Positions 1 through 8,723 of a stretch of DNA of 30,299 nt are shown here, piece after piece. The DNA is from a virus. A program made the position numbers and the translations under genes. The DNA lies in IMG/VR virus record IMGVR_UViG_3300010885_036068, positions 1 to 30,299 of that record; one strand, given 5' to 3'. The notes beneath the pieces were generated by a model, which ran no database searches, was not told the DNA's origin, and saw nothing but the letters and a program-made list of their open reading frames with translations. Position 1 is the first letter of the stretch; each line of letters opens with the position of its first letter.

Positions 1-1062
1 ACCATTAAGGAAACTGCTATCGCGAATGCAAAAGCTGCTCTTGAAGAAGCGTTTACTCCACAACTTACAGCAATGTTTGCTGAAAGATTGAACGAGGACG
101 AAGACGAAGAGCAAAATGAAAACTACGGCATGGAAGAAGAAGGATTAGAGGAAAACTTTAATCTAGATGAAATCCTAGCTGAGTTATCAGAAACTGATGA
201 CGCTAATGAAGCAATGTCAGACGACACAACTGAAGGTATTGATGAAGATCTAATGCTTGAAGAAATGTCAGATGAAGAAATTGAAGAATTAGTAATGAAA
301 GTTATTGATGACATGATCGAAACTGGTAAGCTTATGCCTGGAGAAGGTGAAGAAGAAGATGAAGACATCGAAGACTTAGAAGACGTTGAAGACCTAGATA
401 GTGGAGAAGACGTTGAAATCGAAGACGAAGAAGATGTTGAATTAGAAGAACTTCTAAACGAACTTTTAGGTGAAGAAAAAGAAGAAGACGTAAAAGAAGA
501 AATGGTAAACGAAGTATCTGAGAATGTTTTAGCTATAATGGGCGCTTTATCTGCTTTAGGACTAGTTCCAATAGCAATGGCTACAGCTAAAGGACATGCA
601 ATGGCTAAAGCTGGTAAATTCGGAGAAAAAGTAAAAGCAGCTGTTGAAAAATTTGAAAAAATTACTATGGGCTCAAGTGCCGGATCTACTGGAGGTGGTG
701 ATTTACCTGAAGCTAAAGAAATGGAAGACACTATCAACGAGTTAAGAAATGAACTTAATGAAGTTAATCTATTAAATGCTAAGTTACTTTACACTAACAA
801 AATCTTCAAAGCAAAGAATCTTACCGAATCAGAAAAAATAAAAGTTTTAAACACGTTTGACAAAGCAGAAACTGTAAAAGAAGTTAAATTAGTATTCGAA
901 ACATTGACTGAATCTTTCAAAGCAACAGCTAAAAAAGCACCAATTAAAGAATCACTAGGATCAGCTTCAAGAAGTATCGCTCCTGCACAAACAAAACAAC
1001 CAATTATTGAAGTAAACGATGCATTTGCTCGTATGCAAAGATTAGCTGGTTTAAAAAAATAA
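1..1062 (+). CDS. Prohead core scaffold protein (gp22-like), 5' partial
   Basis: The frame is open from base 1, so the N-terminus lies outside the window; 353 residues are visible and the first internal ATG is at 73. The protein is extremely acidic over its first half, with long runs of Glu and Asp, as expected for a T4-type prohead core that is degraded during maturation. A hydrophobic Ala/Gly-rich stretch follows at about 525-625, then a Lys-rich helix. The C-terminal region (about 720-930) is a predicted coiled coil including NLLNAKLLYTNKIFKAKNL, which I associate with core scaffold proteins of T4-like aquatic phages. It sits directly before the major capsid gene, the T4 gene 22/23 order. 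The terminator after gene 23 suggests the two are co-transcribed. A fused protease domain upstream of the window cannot be excluded. Confidence 0.72.
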   Translation, partial: TIKETAIANAKAALEEAFTPQLTAMFAERLNEDEDEEQNENYGMEEEGLEENFNLDEILAELSETDDANEAMSDDTTEGIDEDLMLEEMSDEEIEELVMKVIDDMIETGKLMPGEGEEEDEDIEDLEDVEDLDSGEDVEIEDEEDVELEELLNELLGEEKEEDVKEEMVNEVSENVLAIMGALSALGLVPIAMATAKGHAMAKAGKFGEKVKAAVEKFEKITMGSSAGSTGGGDLPEAKEMEDTINELRNELNEVNLLNAKLLYTNKIFKAKNLTESEKIKVLNTFDKAETVKEVKLVFETLTESFKATAKKAPIKESLGSASRSIAPAQTKQPIIEVNDAFARMQRLAGLKK

Positions 1063-1094
1063 AAATTAATACAAACAAAAACCCGATTTAAACA

Positions 1095-2792
1095 ATGAAC
1101 ACAATTCAATCATTAGTCGAGTCTGCAAATCCATGGAAGTCACTTCAAGGTGACGCTGCTAGATTAGCAAACAAATGGAACAAAACCGGCCTTTTGGAAG
1201 GTTTAGGCGAAGACGTAAACAAAAACAACATGGCTTTGATGTTGGAAAACCAAGCAAAGCAATTAGTAATTGAGAGTTCTCAAACTAGCAATGGATCTTT
1301 TTTCACTTCAGGAACTTCTGGTGAAAACTGGGCTGGTATTGCATTACCATTAGTACGTAAGGTATTTGGTCAAATTGCAGCGAAAGAATTCGTTAGCGTT
1401 CAACCAATGAACTTACCTTCTGGTCTTGTATTTTTCTTAGATTTCCAATATGGTAATACTAAGACTCCATTCGGTCAAGGTAACTCTTTATATGGTCAAC
1501 GTAATGCATCTGGAACATATCCATTCTCTACTACAGCTGTGTCTGGTGGATTATATGGAGGTGGTCGTTTTGCTTACTCTACTAACCAATTCTCAGCTTC
1601 AAATGGTGCTTTAGCTACCGCTTCTGCTCAGTATTTTTCAGCATCTACTGCTGGTCAAAAACAAGCACAGTGGGCTGCTTTAGGATATGATTCTGATTTA
1701 TCAGCTTCTGTAAACGCAGGACAAATTTACACTTTAACTTTATCTACTTTAGGTGCTATCTCAGCTTCTTTTGATACAGATGCAGTTAGAGCGTTCTCAG
1801 TTTCTGCTTCTACTACTACAAACATAATCCCACAAAACGTGTTGTCTAACTACACTTCTTTTGATGGTACAAGTATCATATTCTACATAACTGGTAGTAC
1901 TGCAGAAACTGCTGGTGCTGCTGGAGCCTTTACTCCAATATTGTTCTTCAACAAGAAAACTACTGATCAATATCGTGGTGATTTTGAAGATGGATCTACT
2001 TACGCTGTTCCAAACAATATTAGCGCTTCTGCAATTGCTATCCCAGAAATCAATATCTCTATGCAATCTCAAGCGATCACAGCTAAAACTAAAAAGTTAA
2101 AAGCTGCATGGACGCCTGAATTCGCTCAAGATTTGAATGCTTACCAAAACTTGGATGCTGAAGCTGAATTAACTAACATTATGAGTGAGTATATCTCTTT
2201 AGAGATTGATCTTGAAATCTTAGACATGTTAATTGAAGATGTTCCTTCAAGCAATGTTGAGTGGTGGTCAGCAGTTAACAACGTTACTGCTAACGGATCT
2301 ACTTCACCTACAGCTAGCTTAGGTTTCTTCAATACTCAAGGTGCTTGGTTCCAAACTTTAGGAACTAAAATCAACAAATTGAGCAACAAAATTCACCAAT
2401 TAACCCTTCGTGGTGGTGCAAACTTCATGGTGGTATCTCCAACCATTTCAACTATCTTAGAATCAATCCCAGGATTTGCTGCAAATGCTAATGGTGCTGA
2501 AGATATGGAATATGCATTTGGTGTACAAAAAGCTGGTCAATTTAACAGCCGCTACACTGTTTATAAGAATCCTTACATGACTGAAAACACTATCTTAGTT
2601 GGTTTCCGTGGTAAGCAATTCCTAGAAGCAGGTGCTGTATTCGCTCCATACATTCCGTTGATCATGACTCCTCTTATCTACGATCCACAAACCTTCACTC
2701 CACGTAAAGGGTTGTTGACTCGCTTCGCTAAGAAGATGTTACGTTCTGAATTCTATGGTAAGATCTATGTAGCTGGTTTGAACACCCTATAA
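1095..2792 (+). CDS. Major capsid protein, gp23-like
   Basis: 565 residues, close to the usual gp23 size (about 520 in T4). It should form the hexameric capsid lattice. The N-terminal part (residues about 1-60) is polar and helical and could be the propeptide removed by the prohead protease. The region around residues 80-115 (IALPLVRKVFG, then VQPMNLPSGLVFFLDFQYG) matches the family signature in which T4 has VQPMNSPTGQVFALRAVYG. The middle is a Ser/Ala/Thr-rich insertion, and the C-terminal half carries the conserved capsid core, ending in FYGKIYVAGLNTL. The start at 1095 has an A-rich leader and no Shine-Dalgarno sequence. A strong terminator follows at 2821. A possible cleavage point after Glu60 (LVIE) is only a guess from the T4 position. 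Family assignment is secure. Confidence 0.93.
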   Translation: MNTIQSLVESANPWKSLQGDAARLANKWNKTGLLEGLGEDVNKNNMALMLENQAKQLVIESSQTSNGSFFTSGTSGENWAGIALPLVRKVFGQIAAKEFVSVQPMNLPSGLVFFLDFQYGNTKTPFGQGNSLYGQRNASGTYPFSTTAVSGGLYGGGRFAYSTNQFSASNGALATASAQYFSASTAGQKQAQWAALGYDSDLSASVNAGQIYTLTLSTLGAISASFDTDAVRAFSVSASTTTNIIPQNVLSNYTSFDGTSIIFYITGSTAETAGAAGAFTPILFFNKKTTDQYRGDFEDGSTYAVPNNISASAIAIPEINISMQSQAITAKTKKLKAAWTPEFAQDLNAYQNLDAEAELTNIMSEYISLEIDLEILDMLIEDVPSSNVEWWSAVNNVTANGSTSPTASLGFFNTQGAWFQTLGTKINKLSNKIHQLTLRGGANFMVVSPTISTILESIPGFAANANGAEDMEYAFGVQKAGQFNSRYTVYKNPYMTENTILVGFRGKQFLEAGAVFAPYIPLIMTPLIYDPQTFTPRKGLLTRFAKKMLRSEFYGKIYVAGLNTL

Positions 2793-2820
2793 GCTAACCT
2801 TAGATAATATCTAACAATTG

Positions 2821-2845
2821 AGCCCAGAGTAATCTGGGCTTTTTT
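2821..2845 (+). terminator. Intrinsic terminator after the major capsid gene
   Basis: A perfect 8-bp stem (AGCCCAGA / TCTGGGCT) with a GTAA loop is followed directly by five or more T residues. It lies 28 nt after the capsid stop codon and just before the ATATTTATA element of the next gene, so it should insulate capsid expression from phoH. Confidence 0.9.
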
Positions 2846-2849
2846 GTTG

Positions 2850-2858
2850 ATATTTATA
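2850..2858 (+). promoter_or_regulatory. ATATTTATA element upstream of the PhoH gene
   Basis: Copy 1 of a recurring intergenic motif. It lies between the capsid terminator and the PhoH start at 2874, with an A-rich spacer. Its placement straight after a terminator supports a promoter role; this is inference from recurrence. Confidence 0.5.
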
Positions 2859-2873
2859 CACAAATAATAAGTC

Positions 2874-3569
2874 ATGACAGATTTCAACCGAAGTGAAGAG
2901 GCAAAAAATATCTTCAAAGAAAAGAGGAAGCCTAAAAATCCGATTAGTTTTAAAATACAACTAAACGAGGAACAGAAAGAAGCAAAACAAGTCATCTTAG
3001 ACAACCCAGTTACATTATTAAAAGGTATGGCTGGATCAGGTAAAACATTAGTTGCCTGTCAAGTGGCTTTAGATTTAATGTTTAGAAAAGACATTGAACG
3101 AATTATCATTACCCGACCTACAGTAGCGAAAGAAGAAATAGGTTTCCTACCAGGTGACTTAAAAGAAAAAATGGATCCATGGTTGGCTCCTATATATGCT
3201 AACTTACATATGCTGTATGATAAGACTAAAATAGAAAAAATGGTAGCAGATGGACAAATTGAAATTGTACCATTTGCATTTATGAGAGGTAGAACATTCC
3301 CAGATGCTGTAGTAATAGTAGATGAATGTCAAAATATTACTCATGGTCAAACAGAAATGATATTAGGTCGCCTTGGTAAAGGTGGTAAAATGATATTCTG
3401 TGGAGACATCACTCAAACAGACTTAAAACAAAAGAAAGATAGTGGTATTGGATTTTTTACTCGTTTAGAGGCATCAATTAAAGGAGTAAAAGTAGTAACA
3501 TTAAAAACAAACCATCGCCACGAGATAGTAGAACCTATACTTGGATTATATGCTGAGTACAGAGACTAG
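2874..3569 (+). CDS. phoH: PhoH-like ATPase
   Basis: 231 residues, the short form typical of phages (E. coli PhoH is about 350). A Walker A motif GMAGSGKT lies at residues 51-58 and a Walker B motif VVIVDECQN has its Asp/Glu at residues 150-151; a conserved arginine-rich segment (TRPTVAKEE) follows Walker A. PhoH proteins are P-loop ATPases related to helicase and RNA-metabolism domains. They are very common in marine and freshwater phages, where their role remains unsettled. Here the gene is enclosed by structural genes and has its own motif copy and an upstream terminator, so it is probably expressed late as a short unit. It ends with TAG, one of only two genes in the window to do so. Confidence 0.93.
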   Translation: MTDFNRSEEAKNIFKEKRKPKNPISFKIQLNEEQKEAKQVILDNPVTLLKGMAGSGKTLVACQVALDLMFRKDIERIIITRPTVAKEEIGFLPGDLKEKMDPWLAPIYANLHMLYDKTKIEKMVADGQIEIVPFAFMRGRTFPDAVVIVDECQNITHGQTEMILGRLGKGGKMIFCGDITQTDLKQKKDSGIGFFTRLEASIKGVKVVTLKTNHRHEIVEPILGLYAEYRD

Positions 3570-3578
3570 ATATTTATA
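3570..3578 (+). promoter_or_regulatory. ATATTTATA element upstream of the neck operon
   Basis: Copy 2. It begins one base after the phoH stop codon and lies 22 nt before the start at 3592. It would drive the three genes joined by stop/start overlaps that follow. Confidence 0.5.
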
Positions 3579-3591
3579 ATTAAAACACAAC

Positions 3592-4770
3592 ATGAATATT
3601 CCTATATATCCTGGTTCAAGTTCATTTTTTCCTGGTTTAACACCCTTTGTATTTTATGACTATGACTATCAATTTCAAACTGACGCTGATAAAGTAGTTA
3701 CATTTTGTGCTCGTCGATTAGGATATCCTATTATGGAAGTTGAGTTACAAGACTTAAACTTTTATGCTGCATTTGAAGAAGCAATTACTACTTATAGTAA
3801 CGAAATCTACGCTTATCAAGCGGTAGATAATATGTTAACACTAGAGGGTGCACCTGCGGGTACAAGTGTAAATAACGCGCTTATTACGCCTAATCTTGCC
3901 ACAGTAGTACGTTTGTCTCAACAGTATGCTGAAGAAGCTGGTGCGGGTGGAAATGTAACTTATCATAGTGGAGCATTAGCCCTAATTCCAGGACAACAAG
4001 AATATGATTTAGGAGCATGGGCTGTAAGCCAAAGCATATCGGGCGGGATTGAAATTAAATCTGTATTTTACCAAAACTTACCAGCTGTAAGCCAAATGTA
4101 CGCTCCATTTGGTGGATTTGGAGGATTAGGAGGAGTACCAGCCGCTGGTTTATATGGTGGAATGTATGGTGGAGGATATGGTGGTGGATACTTAATGATG
4201 CCCGTAGCATATGACGCTGCTGTAGTTCAAGGTATTGAACTAAGTAATACAATCCGTTTATCTGCTTACACTTTTAATATCATAAATAATAAAATAAAAG
4301 TATTCCCTGTACCTTCATTTAATGATGTTAGAGATGGATTTTTATGGTTTGAATATATTAAAGTACAAGATAGAATAAATAACAGTATTACTCAACCTGG
4401 TGGAAGCACAAGCAACCCAGATTACTTAGTAACTAATCCTTCCAACACTCCATATACAAACCCAACATATAGTTTAATTAATTCTATTGGACGTCAATGG
4501 ATATTTGAATATTGTTTAGCGTTATGTAAAGAAATGTTAGGATATGTTAGAGGTAAATATTCTACAGTTCCTATTCCTGAGCAGAATATGACTTTAAATC
4601 AATCTGATTTATTAGCTTCCGCAACTGCAGATAAAGTAGCTTTATTAGAAAGATTAAGAGCATATTTAGGAGATATGTCTAAACAATCACAATTAGAAAG
4701 AAGAGCGCAAGAAAGTGATTTTAGAAGACAAGAAATTAACAATGTACCAATGACTATATTTATTGGATAA
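3592..4770 (+). CDS. Neck (head completion) protein, gp13-like
   Basis: 392 residues. The C-terminal third carries the pattern I associate with T4 gp13-type neck proteins: SIGRQWIFEYCLALCKEMLG, then VRGKYSTVPIPEQNMTLNQS and a Leu-rich helix (residues about 300-365). In T4, gp13 and gp14 seal the filled head and connect it to the tail. The central part has a Gly/Tyr-rich low-complexity stretch (about residues 172-202, with GGMYGGGYGGGY), likely a flexible surface loop. The stop codon overlaps the next ATG by one base (TAATG), implying coupled translation. The order gp13-gp14-gp15 seen here is the T4 order. The N-terminal region has no feature I recognise. Confidence 0.75.
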   Translation: MNIPIYPGSSSFFPGLTPFVFYDYDYQFQTDADKVVTFCARRLGYPIMEVELQDLNFYAAFEEAITTYSNEIYAYQAVDNMLTLEGAPAGTSVNNALITPNLATVVRLSQQYAEEAGAGGNVTYHSGALALIPGQQEYDLGAWAVSQSISGGIEIKSVFYQNLPAVSQMYAPFGGFGGLGGVPAAGLYGGMYGGGYGGGYLMMPVAYDAAVVQGIELSNTIRLSAYTFNIINNKIKVFPVPSFNDVRDGFLWFEYIKVQDRINNSITQPGGSTSNPDYLVTNPSNTPYTNPTYSLINSIGRQWIFEYCLALCKEMLGYVRGKYSTVPIPEQNMTLNQSDLLASATADKVALLERLRAYLGDMSKQSQLERRAQESDFRRQEINNVPMTIFIG

Positions 4771-5279
4771 TGGCAATATTTGGCTCGGCTAGAGATATAT
4801 CAATGTTTAGAAAAATCAACCGTGAGTTGATGGGAGATGTTATTACTCAACAAATTGCTTTTTACAAATATGTTTTAGATAAAACTAAAGTAAACATGTA
4901 TGGAGAAGCATCTGGTGGTAAATTCTTTGATGGTCCTGTATTATTAAATGCTTTAATTACTGTAGGTGATAATACAAGCCCTACAAATGAATTTGGTGTT
5001 GATTTTGACTGGAGTATTAGAGCGGCTTTCTTAAGAGATGACTTAGTAGATACTAATGTTCATCCTGAAGTAGGAGACGTATTATTATATCAAGAATCAT
5101 ATTTTGAAATTGATAATACAAACATCAAACAATTCTTTGCGGGTAAAGATCCTGATTATCCATATGCTCAAAATCCATTAAACCCAGGTTTAGAAAACTT
5201 TGGTTATAATGTTAGTGTAGTATGTGAAACCCACTATATACCAGCAGATCGTGTTAATATTATTAAACAGAGATTATAA
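4770..5279 (+). CDS. Neck protein, gp14-like
   Basis: 169 residues. The segment KVNMYGEASGGKFFDGPVLL, the later VGDVLLYQESYFEIDNTN and the FAG(K)-D-PY end match the pattern of gp14-type neck proteins, which bind gp13 to complete the portal neck. T4 gp14 is larger (about 256 residues); this is the compact form. The start ATG overlaps the previous stop by one base and its own stop overlaps the following start in the same way (TAATGG), so the three neck/tail-completion genes form one translationally coupled unit. The assignment rests on these patterns and on gene order. Confidence 0.72.
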   Translation: MAIFGSARDISMFRKINRELMGDVITQQIAFYKYVLDKTKVNMYGEASGGKFFDGPVLLNALITVGDNTSPTNEFGVDFDWSIRAAFLRDDLVDTNVHPEVGDVLLYQESYFEIDNTNIKQFFAGKDPDYPYAQNPLNPGLENFGYNVSVVCETHYIPADRVNIIKQRL

Positions 5280-6160
5280 TGGCTAACCAAAGAAAAGTAA
5301 CACCAAAAACACAAAGAGAAATAAGTGAGTCTTTACAAGAACCACTTACACCTGGTGGACCTGGTTTTTCTCCTACTGGTAATCCTAATGATGCTAATAA
5401 ACCTAATAGGGCAGAACAAGTATCATTTAAGGATGATACTGTAAAACCTTTTTCTATTGGTTTAGAAGATTTAGATTGGGCTATAATGTATTATTTTCAA
5501 AATGTTATTAAACCAACTGTTAAACAAAATGGAGAGTTAATCCCTGTACCTATTATATACGGTTCACCTGAAAAATGGAAATCATTTCAAAAAGATGGGT
5601 ATTATAGAGATTTAAATGGTAAAATAATGGCTCCATTATTAATGTTTAAAAGAAATAGCATTGATAAAAATAGAAGTGTAACTAATAAATTAGATGCTAA
5701 TGACCCTCATAATATAACTGTATCTGGTAAAAAGTATAGTCAACAAAATGCTTATAGTAAATTTAATATCCTTAATGGGATTAAACCTGAGCAAACCTTA
5801 TACGCTACAGTTGTACCTGATTATTTAACAGTAACATATGAATGTGTTGTATTCACTTACTATAATGACCAATTAAATAAAATAATTGAAGCAGTTGAAT
5901 ATGCTTCTGATGCTTACTGGGGAGACCCAGAACGTTTTAAATTTAAAACGAATATTGATTCATTTACGTCAACTATAGAACTATCAGATAATGGAGAAAG
6001 AGCAGTAAAAAGTTCATTTACTCTTAAAATGTATGGTTATATTATACCTGATACAATACAAAAAGATTTAACATTAATAGGTAAATTTTCAAATCGGAAT
6101 AAACTTACTGTATTCGCAGAAACAGTAGTAGATATTAATAATTTACCAACACCTTCGTAA
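5279..6160 (+). CDS. Tail sheath stabiliser / tail completion protein, gp15-like
   Basis: 293 residues. After a Pro/Gly-rich N-terminal arm (residues 1-50) comes DLDWAIMYYFQNVIKPTV, then VPIIYGSPEKWKSFQKDGYY and IMAPLLMFKR, the characteristic run of gp15-type proteins that cap the tail tube and sheath and dock them to the neck. The C-terminal half (YECVVFTYYNDQLNKIIEAV, then SSFTLKMYGYIIP) is β-rich and fits the same family. Length is close to T4 gp15 (272). It is the last gene of the coupled neck unit; a new motif copy begins at its stop codon. Confidence 0.78.
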   Translation: MANQRKVTPKTQREISESLQEPLTPGGPGFSPTGNPNDANKPNRAEQVSFKDDTVKPFSIGLEDLDWAIMYYFQNVIKPTVKQNGELIPVPIIYGSPEKWKSFQKDGYYRDLNGKIMAPLLMFKRNSIDKNRSVTNKLDANDPHNITVSGKKYSQQNAYSKFNILNGIKPEQTLYATVVPDYLTVTYECVVFTYYNDQLNKIIEAVEYASDAYWGDPERFKFKTNIDSFTSTIELSDNGERAVKSSFTLKMYGYIIPDTIQKDLTLIGKFSNRNKLTVFAETVVDINNLPTPS

Positions 6161-6168
6161 TATTTATA
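6160..6168 (+). promoter_or_regulatory. ATATTTATA element upstream of the coiled-coil gene
   Basis: Copy 3. It starts on the last base of the gp15-like stop codon and lies only 15 nt before the ATG at 6175. If it is a -10 element, the leader would be a few bases at most. Confidence 0.45.
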
Positions 6169-6174
6169 ATAAAA

Positions 6175-6426
6175 ATGGAAAATAAAGTTTTAACACAAGA
6201 AGAAATTCAATCTTTAAAATCAATTCAACAAAACCAACTAAACTTGGTTCAAGCATTAGGAACAGTAGAGTATCGTATTCAACTTTTAGAATTAGATAAA
6301 CAAACTCTTAAATCACAACTTCAAAAACAAATTGAAGATGAAACCACAATAGCTGAGGAACTTCAAAAAAAGTATGGTGATGGAAATATTGATTTGGAAA
6401 AAGGAGAGTTTATCCCGGTCTCATGA
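6175..6426 (+). CDS. Small coiled-coil protein of unknown function
   Basis: 83 residues, nearly all predicted helix with heptad-like hydrophobic spacing (LNLVQALGTVEYRIQLLELD) and an acidic C-terminus ending DLEKGEFIPVS. It lies between the gp15-like gene and the sheath gene and has its own upstream motif. I cannot assign a function; a chaperone or tail accessory role is a guess from position. It ends in TGA, followed one codon later by a second TGA. If TGA were read as Trp the frame would run to the TAA at 6466-6468 and through the next ATATTTATC element, which makes termination at 6426 more natural here. Confidence 0.7.
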   Translation: MENKVLTQEEIQSLKSIQQNQLNLVQALGTVEYRIQLLELDKQTLKSQLQKQIEDETTIAEELQKKYGDGNIDLEKGEFIPVS

Positions 6427-6443
6427 TTTTGACATTCTTTAAG

Positions 6444-6452
6444 ATATTTATC
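6444..6452 (+). promoter_or_regulatory. ATATTTATC element upstream of the sheath gene
   Basis: Copy 4, with C instead of A at the last position. It lies 37 nt before the sheath start at 6481, and the spacer is rich in AAC/AAA. Confidence 0.45.
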
Positions 6453-6480
6453 AACAAACAAACATTAATTTAAAAACAAC

Positions 6481-8685
6481 ATGGCAGAAACTTTAGTATC
6501 ACCAGGTGTATTAGCAAGAGAGAATGACAGTTCATTCGTATCTCAAGGCCCAATAACCGCAGGAGCAGTTATTATAGGTCCAACAGTAAAAGGACCAGTA
6601 GAATTACCTACAGCTGTTACTTCATACTCACAGTTTGAGCAAATATTTGGTTCATCATTTCAAAGTGGTAGTCCTGCTCAAACATATTCTTATTTTACCT
6701 CAATAGCAGCTTACAACTATTTTAATAATGGTGGAACATCATTATTAGTAGCCCGTGTAGTATCAGGATCTTACACCTCAGCTACATCTAGTATCGGAAA
6801 TGGTATAGGTGGTGCCGGAGGTGCTTTTTCTTCAGCTTCATTTACAGTACTAAGTGCTTATACAGCTTCTGGAGCTGGACAAACTTTTGGTGGAACAATT
6901 AAAATAAGTGTACCAACAAATATTTCTGGTGAAACTGTTAATTATTGGTTGCAACCATCATGGGGTGGATGGCAAGAATATGATGCTGGTTCTAATACTG
7001 GATATGTTAGTATGTCATTAACTCCAACAATAGATGAGTGGGGTGCTAAAATGGCAGCATTTATTAATAGTTCTTCTATTAATAGTGTTACAAACGAACT
7101 ATATCCTTATTTCTCAGCTTCATATAATGCTTCAACAGATCTTCTTACTATACGAAGTAGAGAATCAAGTTCAGCCCCAGCATTAAATGGTACTGAAATT
7201 AGATTTGGATATAATGTTAATAGCTATATTTACGCTGGAGCTTCTAATAATGCTTTCTTAACAAGCTCAAGTTTAGGAGGTGGTTCAGTTGGAATATTAT
7301 CAACTGCTTTTACTTTATCAACACTTTCTGAAGGTATTATAATGAACAGCGACAGTTCTCAAGACTCAGCTGGAGCATTACCAAGTGGATCAACAGATAA
7401 TATTCGTTATCAAATTACTAGCGCTAATACATCTTCTGGAACATTTGATTTATTAATTCGCAAAGGTGATGACACTACTTTAGAACCAACTGTTTTAGAA
7501 ACTTGGACTAATTTATCTTTAGATCCATTTTCATCAAACTATGTATCTAAAGTGATAGGTGATCAGTATTATACTTTACAAACTGATTCAAGCACTGGAA
7601 CAAAATATTTACAATTAACTGGTAATTACGTAAACAAATCAAAATATGTAAGAGTAAGTGCTGTTAATTATACAACTCCAAATTATTTTGATAATAATGG
7701 ATCATTTAAACCAGCATATACCGCTTCTTTACCTATTAATGCTAGTGGTGCATTTGGTGGAGCTGTTGGAACTATAATGGGTGGAGCTAATTTTTATAAT
7801 AGTATTAATGGAAGTAATACTCAAGGTTTAGTAGGATCTAATTATAATGATATGATCGCTTTATTAGCTAACCAAGATGATTACAAATATAATGTGATAT
7901 TAACTCCTGGTTTATATGATGCTGGCTATACTTCTCAAGTAACTCAAATTATAACCAATACTCAAAACAGAGGAGATGCTATTTACGTTATTGACCCAGT
8001 AGCTTATGGAGCAGGAAGTGTTACAACAGTTACAACTCAAGCCGCTACTAGAAATACATCATATGCTGCTGAATACTGGCCATGGTGTCAAGTTCAAGAC
8101 CCAGCTACAGGACAAAACGTTTGGGTACCAGCTTCAACTGTAATAGGTGGAGTATACGCTTACAATGATAGTGTTTCTGAACCATGGTTTGCACCTGCGG
8201 GTATAAACAGAGGTGGATTGTCTCAAGTGATTAGAGCTGAAAGACGCTTACCACAAGGTGATAGAGATGTATTATACCAAGGAAAAGTAAATCCAATTGC
8301 TACATTCCCTGGAACTGGAGTAGTAGTATACGGACAAAAAACATTACAAACTCAAGCATCAGCTTTAGATCGTGTAAATGTTCGCCGTTTGTTAATTTCT
8401 CTTAAGAGCTATATTTCTCAAGTTGCTAATAACTTAGTATTTGAACAAAATACAAACGCTACAAGAAATCAATTCTTAAGCCAAGTTAACCCATACTTAG
8501 AAAGTGTTCAACAAAGACAAGGATTGTATGCGTTTAAAGTAATAATGGATGATAGCAATAACACACCAGCTGTAATTGATAGAAACCAATTAGTAGGACA
8601 AATTTATTTACAACCTACTAAAACTGCTGAATTTATTTACTTAGATTTCAATGTTACACCAACAGGAGCAACTTTCCCAGCATAA
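6481..8685 (+). CDS. Contractile tail sheath protein, gp18-like
   Basis: 734 residues, slightly longer than T4 gp18 (659). The N-terminus (LVSPGVLARENDSSF, then GAVIIGPTVKGPV) and the C-terminal domain (IATFPGTGVVVYGQKTL, then LDRVNVRRLLISLKSYI and the final IYLQPTKTAEFIYLDFNVTP) are hallmarks of phage sheath proteins. The sheath polymerises around the tail tube and contracts to drive it through the envelope. The middle (residues about 90-420) is a Ser/Gly/Thr-rich variable region probably exposed on the outer surface. It has its own upstream motif copy and is followed by the tube gene, as in T4 (18 then 19). Confidence 0.96.
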   Translation: MAETLVSPGVLARENDSSFVSQGPITAGAVIIGPTVKGPVELPTAVTSYSQFEQIFGSSFQSGSPAQTYSYFTSIAAYNYFNNGGTSLLVARVVSGSYTSATSSIGNGIGGAGGAFSSASFTVLSAYTASGAGQTFGGTIKISVPTNISGETVNYWLQPSWGGWQEYDAGSNTGYVSMSLTPTIDEWGAKMAAFINSSSINSVTNELYPYFSASYNASTDLLTIRSRESSSAPALNGTEIRFGYNVNSYIYAGASNNAFLTSSSLGGGSVGILSTAFTLSTLSEGIIMNSDSSQDSAGALPSGSTDNIRYQITSANTSSGTFDLLIRKGDDTTLEPTVLETWTNLSLDPFSSNYVSKVIGDQYYTLQTDSSTGTKYLQLTGNYVNKSKYVRVSAVNYTTPNYFDNNGSFKPAYTASLPINASGAFGGAVGTIMGGANFYNSINGSNTQGLVGSNYNDMIALLANQDDYKYNVILTPGLYDAGYTSQVTQIITNTQNRGDAIYVIDPVAYGAGSVTTVTTQAATRNTSYAAEYWPWCQVQDPATGQNVWVPASTVIGGVYAYNDSVSEPWFAPAGINRGGLSQVIRAERRLPQGDRDVLYQGKVNPIATFPGTGVVVYGQKTLQTQASALDRVNVRRLLISLKSYISQVANNLVFEQNTNATRNQFLSQVNPYLESVQQRQGLYAFKVIMDDSNNTPAVIDRNQLVGQIYLQPTKTAEFIYLDFNVTPTGATFPA

Positions 8686-8700
8686 AAATCAATTATATAG

Positions 8701-8709
8701 ATATTTATA
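8701..8709 (+). promoter_or_regulatory. ATATTTATA element upstream of the tube gene
   Basis: Copy 5, 23 nt before the tube start at 8724, in the fullest form of the motif (ATATTTATAATAAA). It gives the tube its own possible start between sheath and terminator. Confidence 0.5.
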
Positions 8710-8723
8710 ATAAATAAAAAGAC

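Noticed and set aside
123-737. Long open frame on the minus strand opposite the scaffold gene
   Set aside because: The Ser/Pro-rich translation is the antisense reading of the Glu/Asp-rich scaffold. It has no leader or family signature.
4756-4764. ATATTTATT just before the gp14-like gene
   Set aside because: It lies inside the gp13-like coding end (TIFIG), has T at the last position, and the two genes are already coupled by a TAATG overlap.
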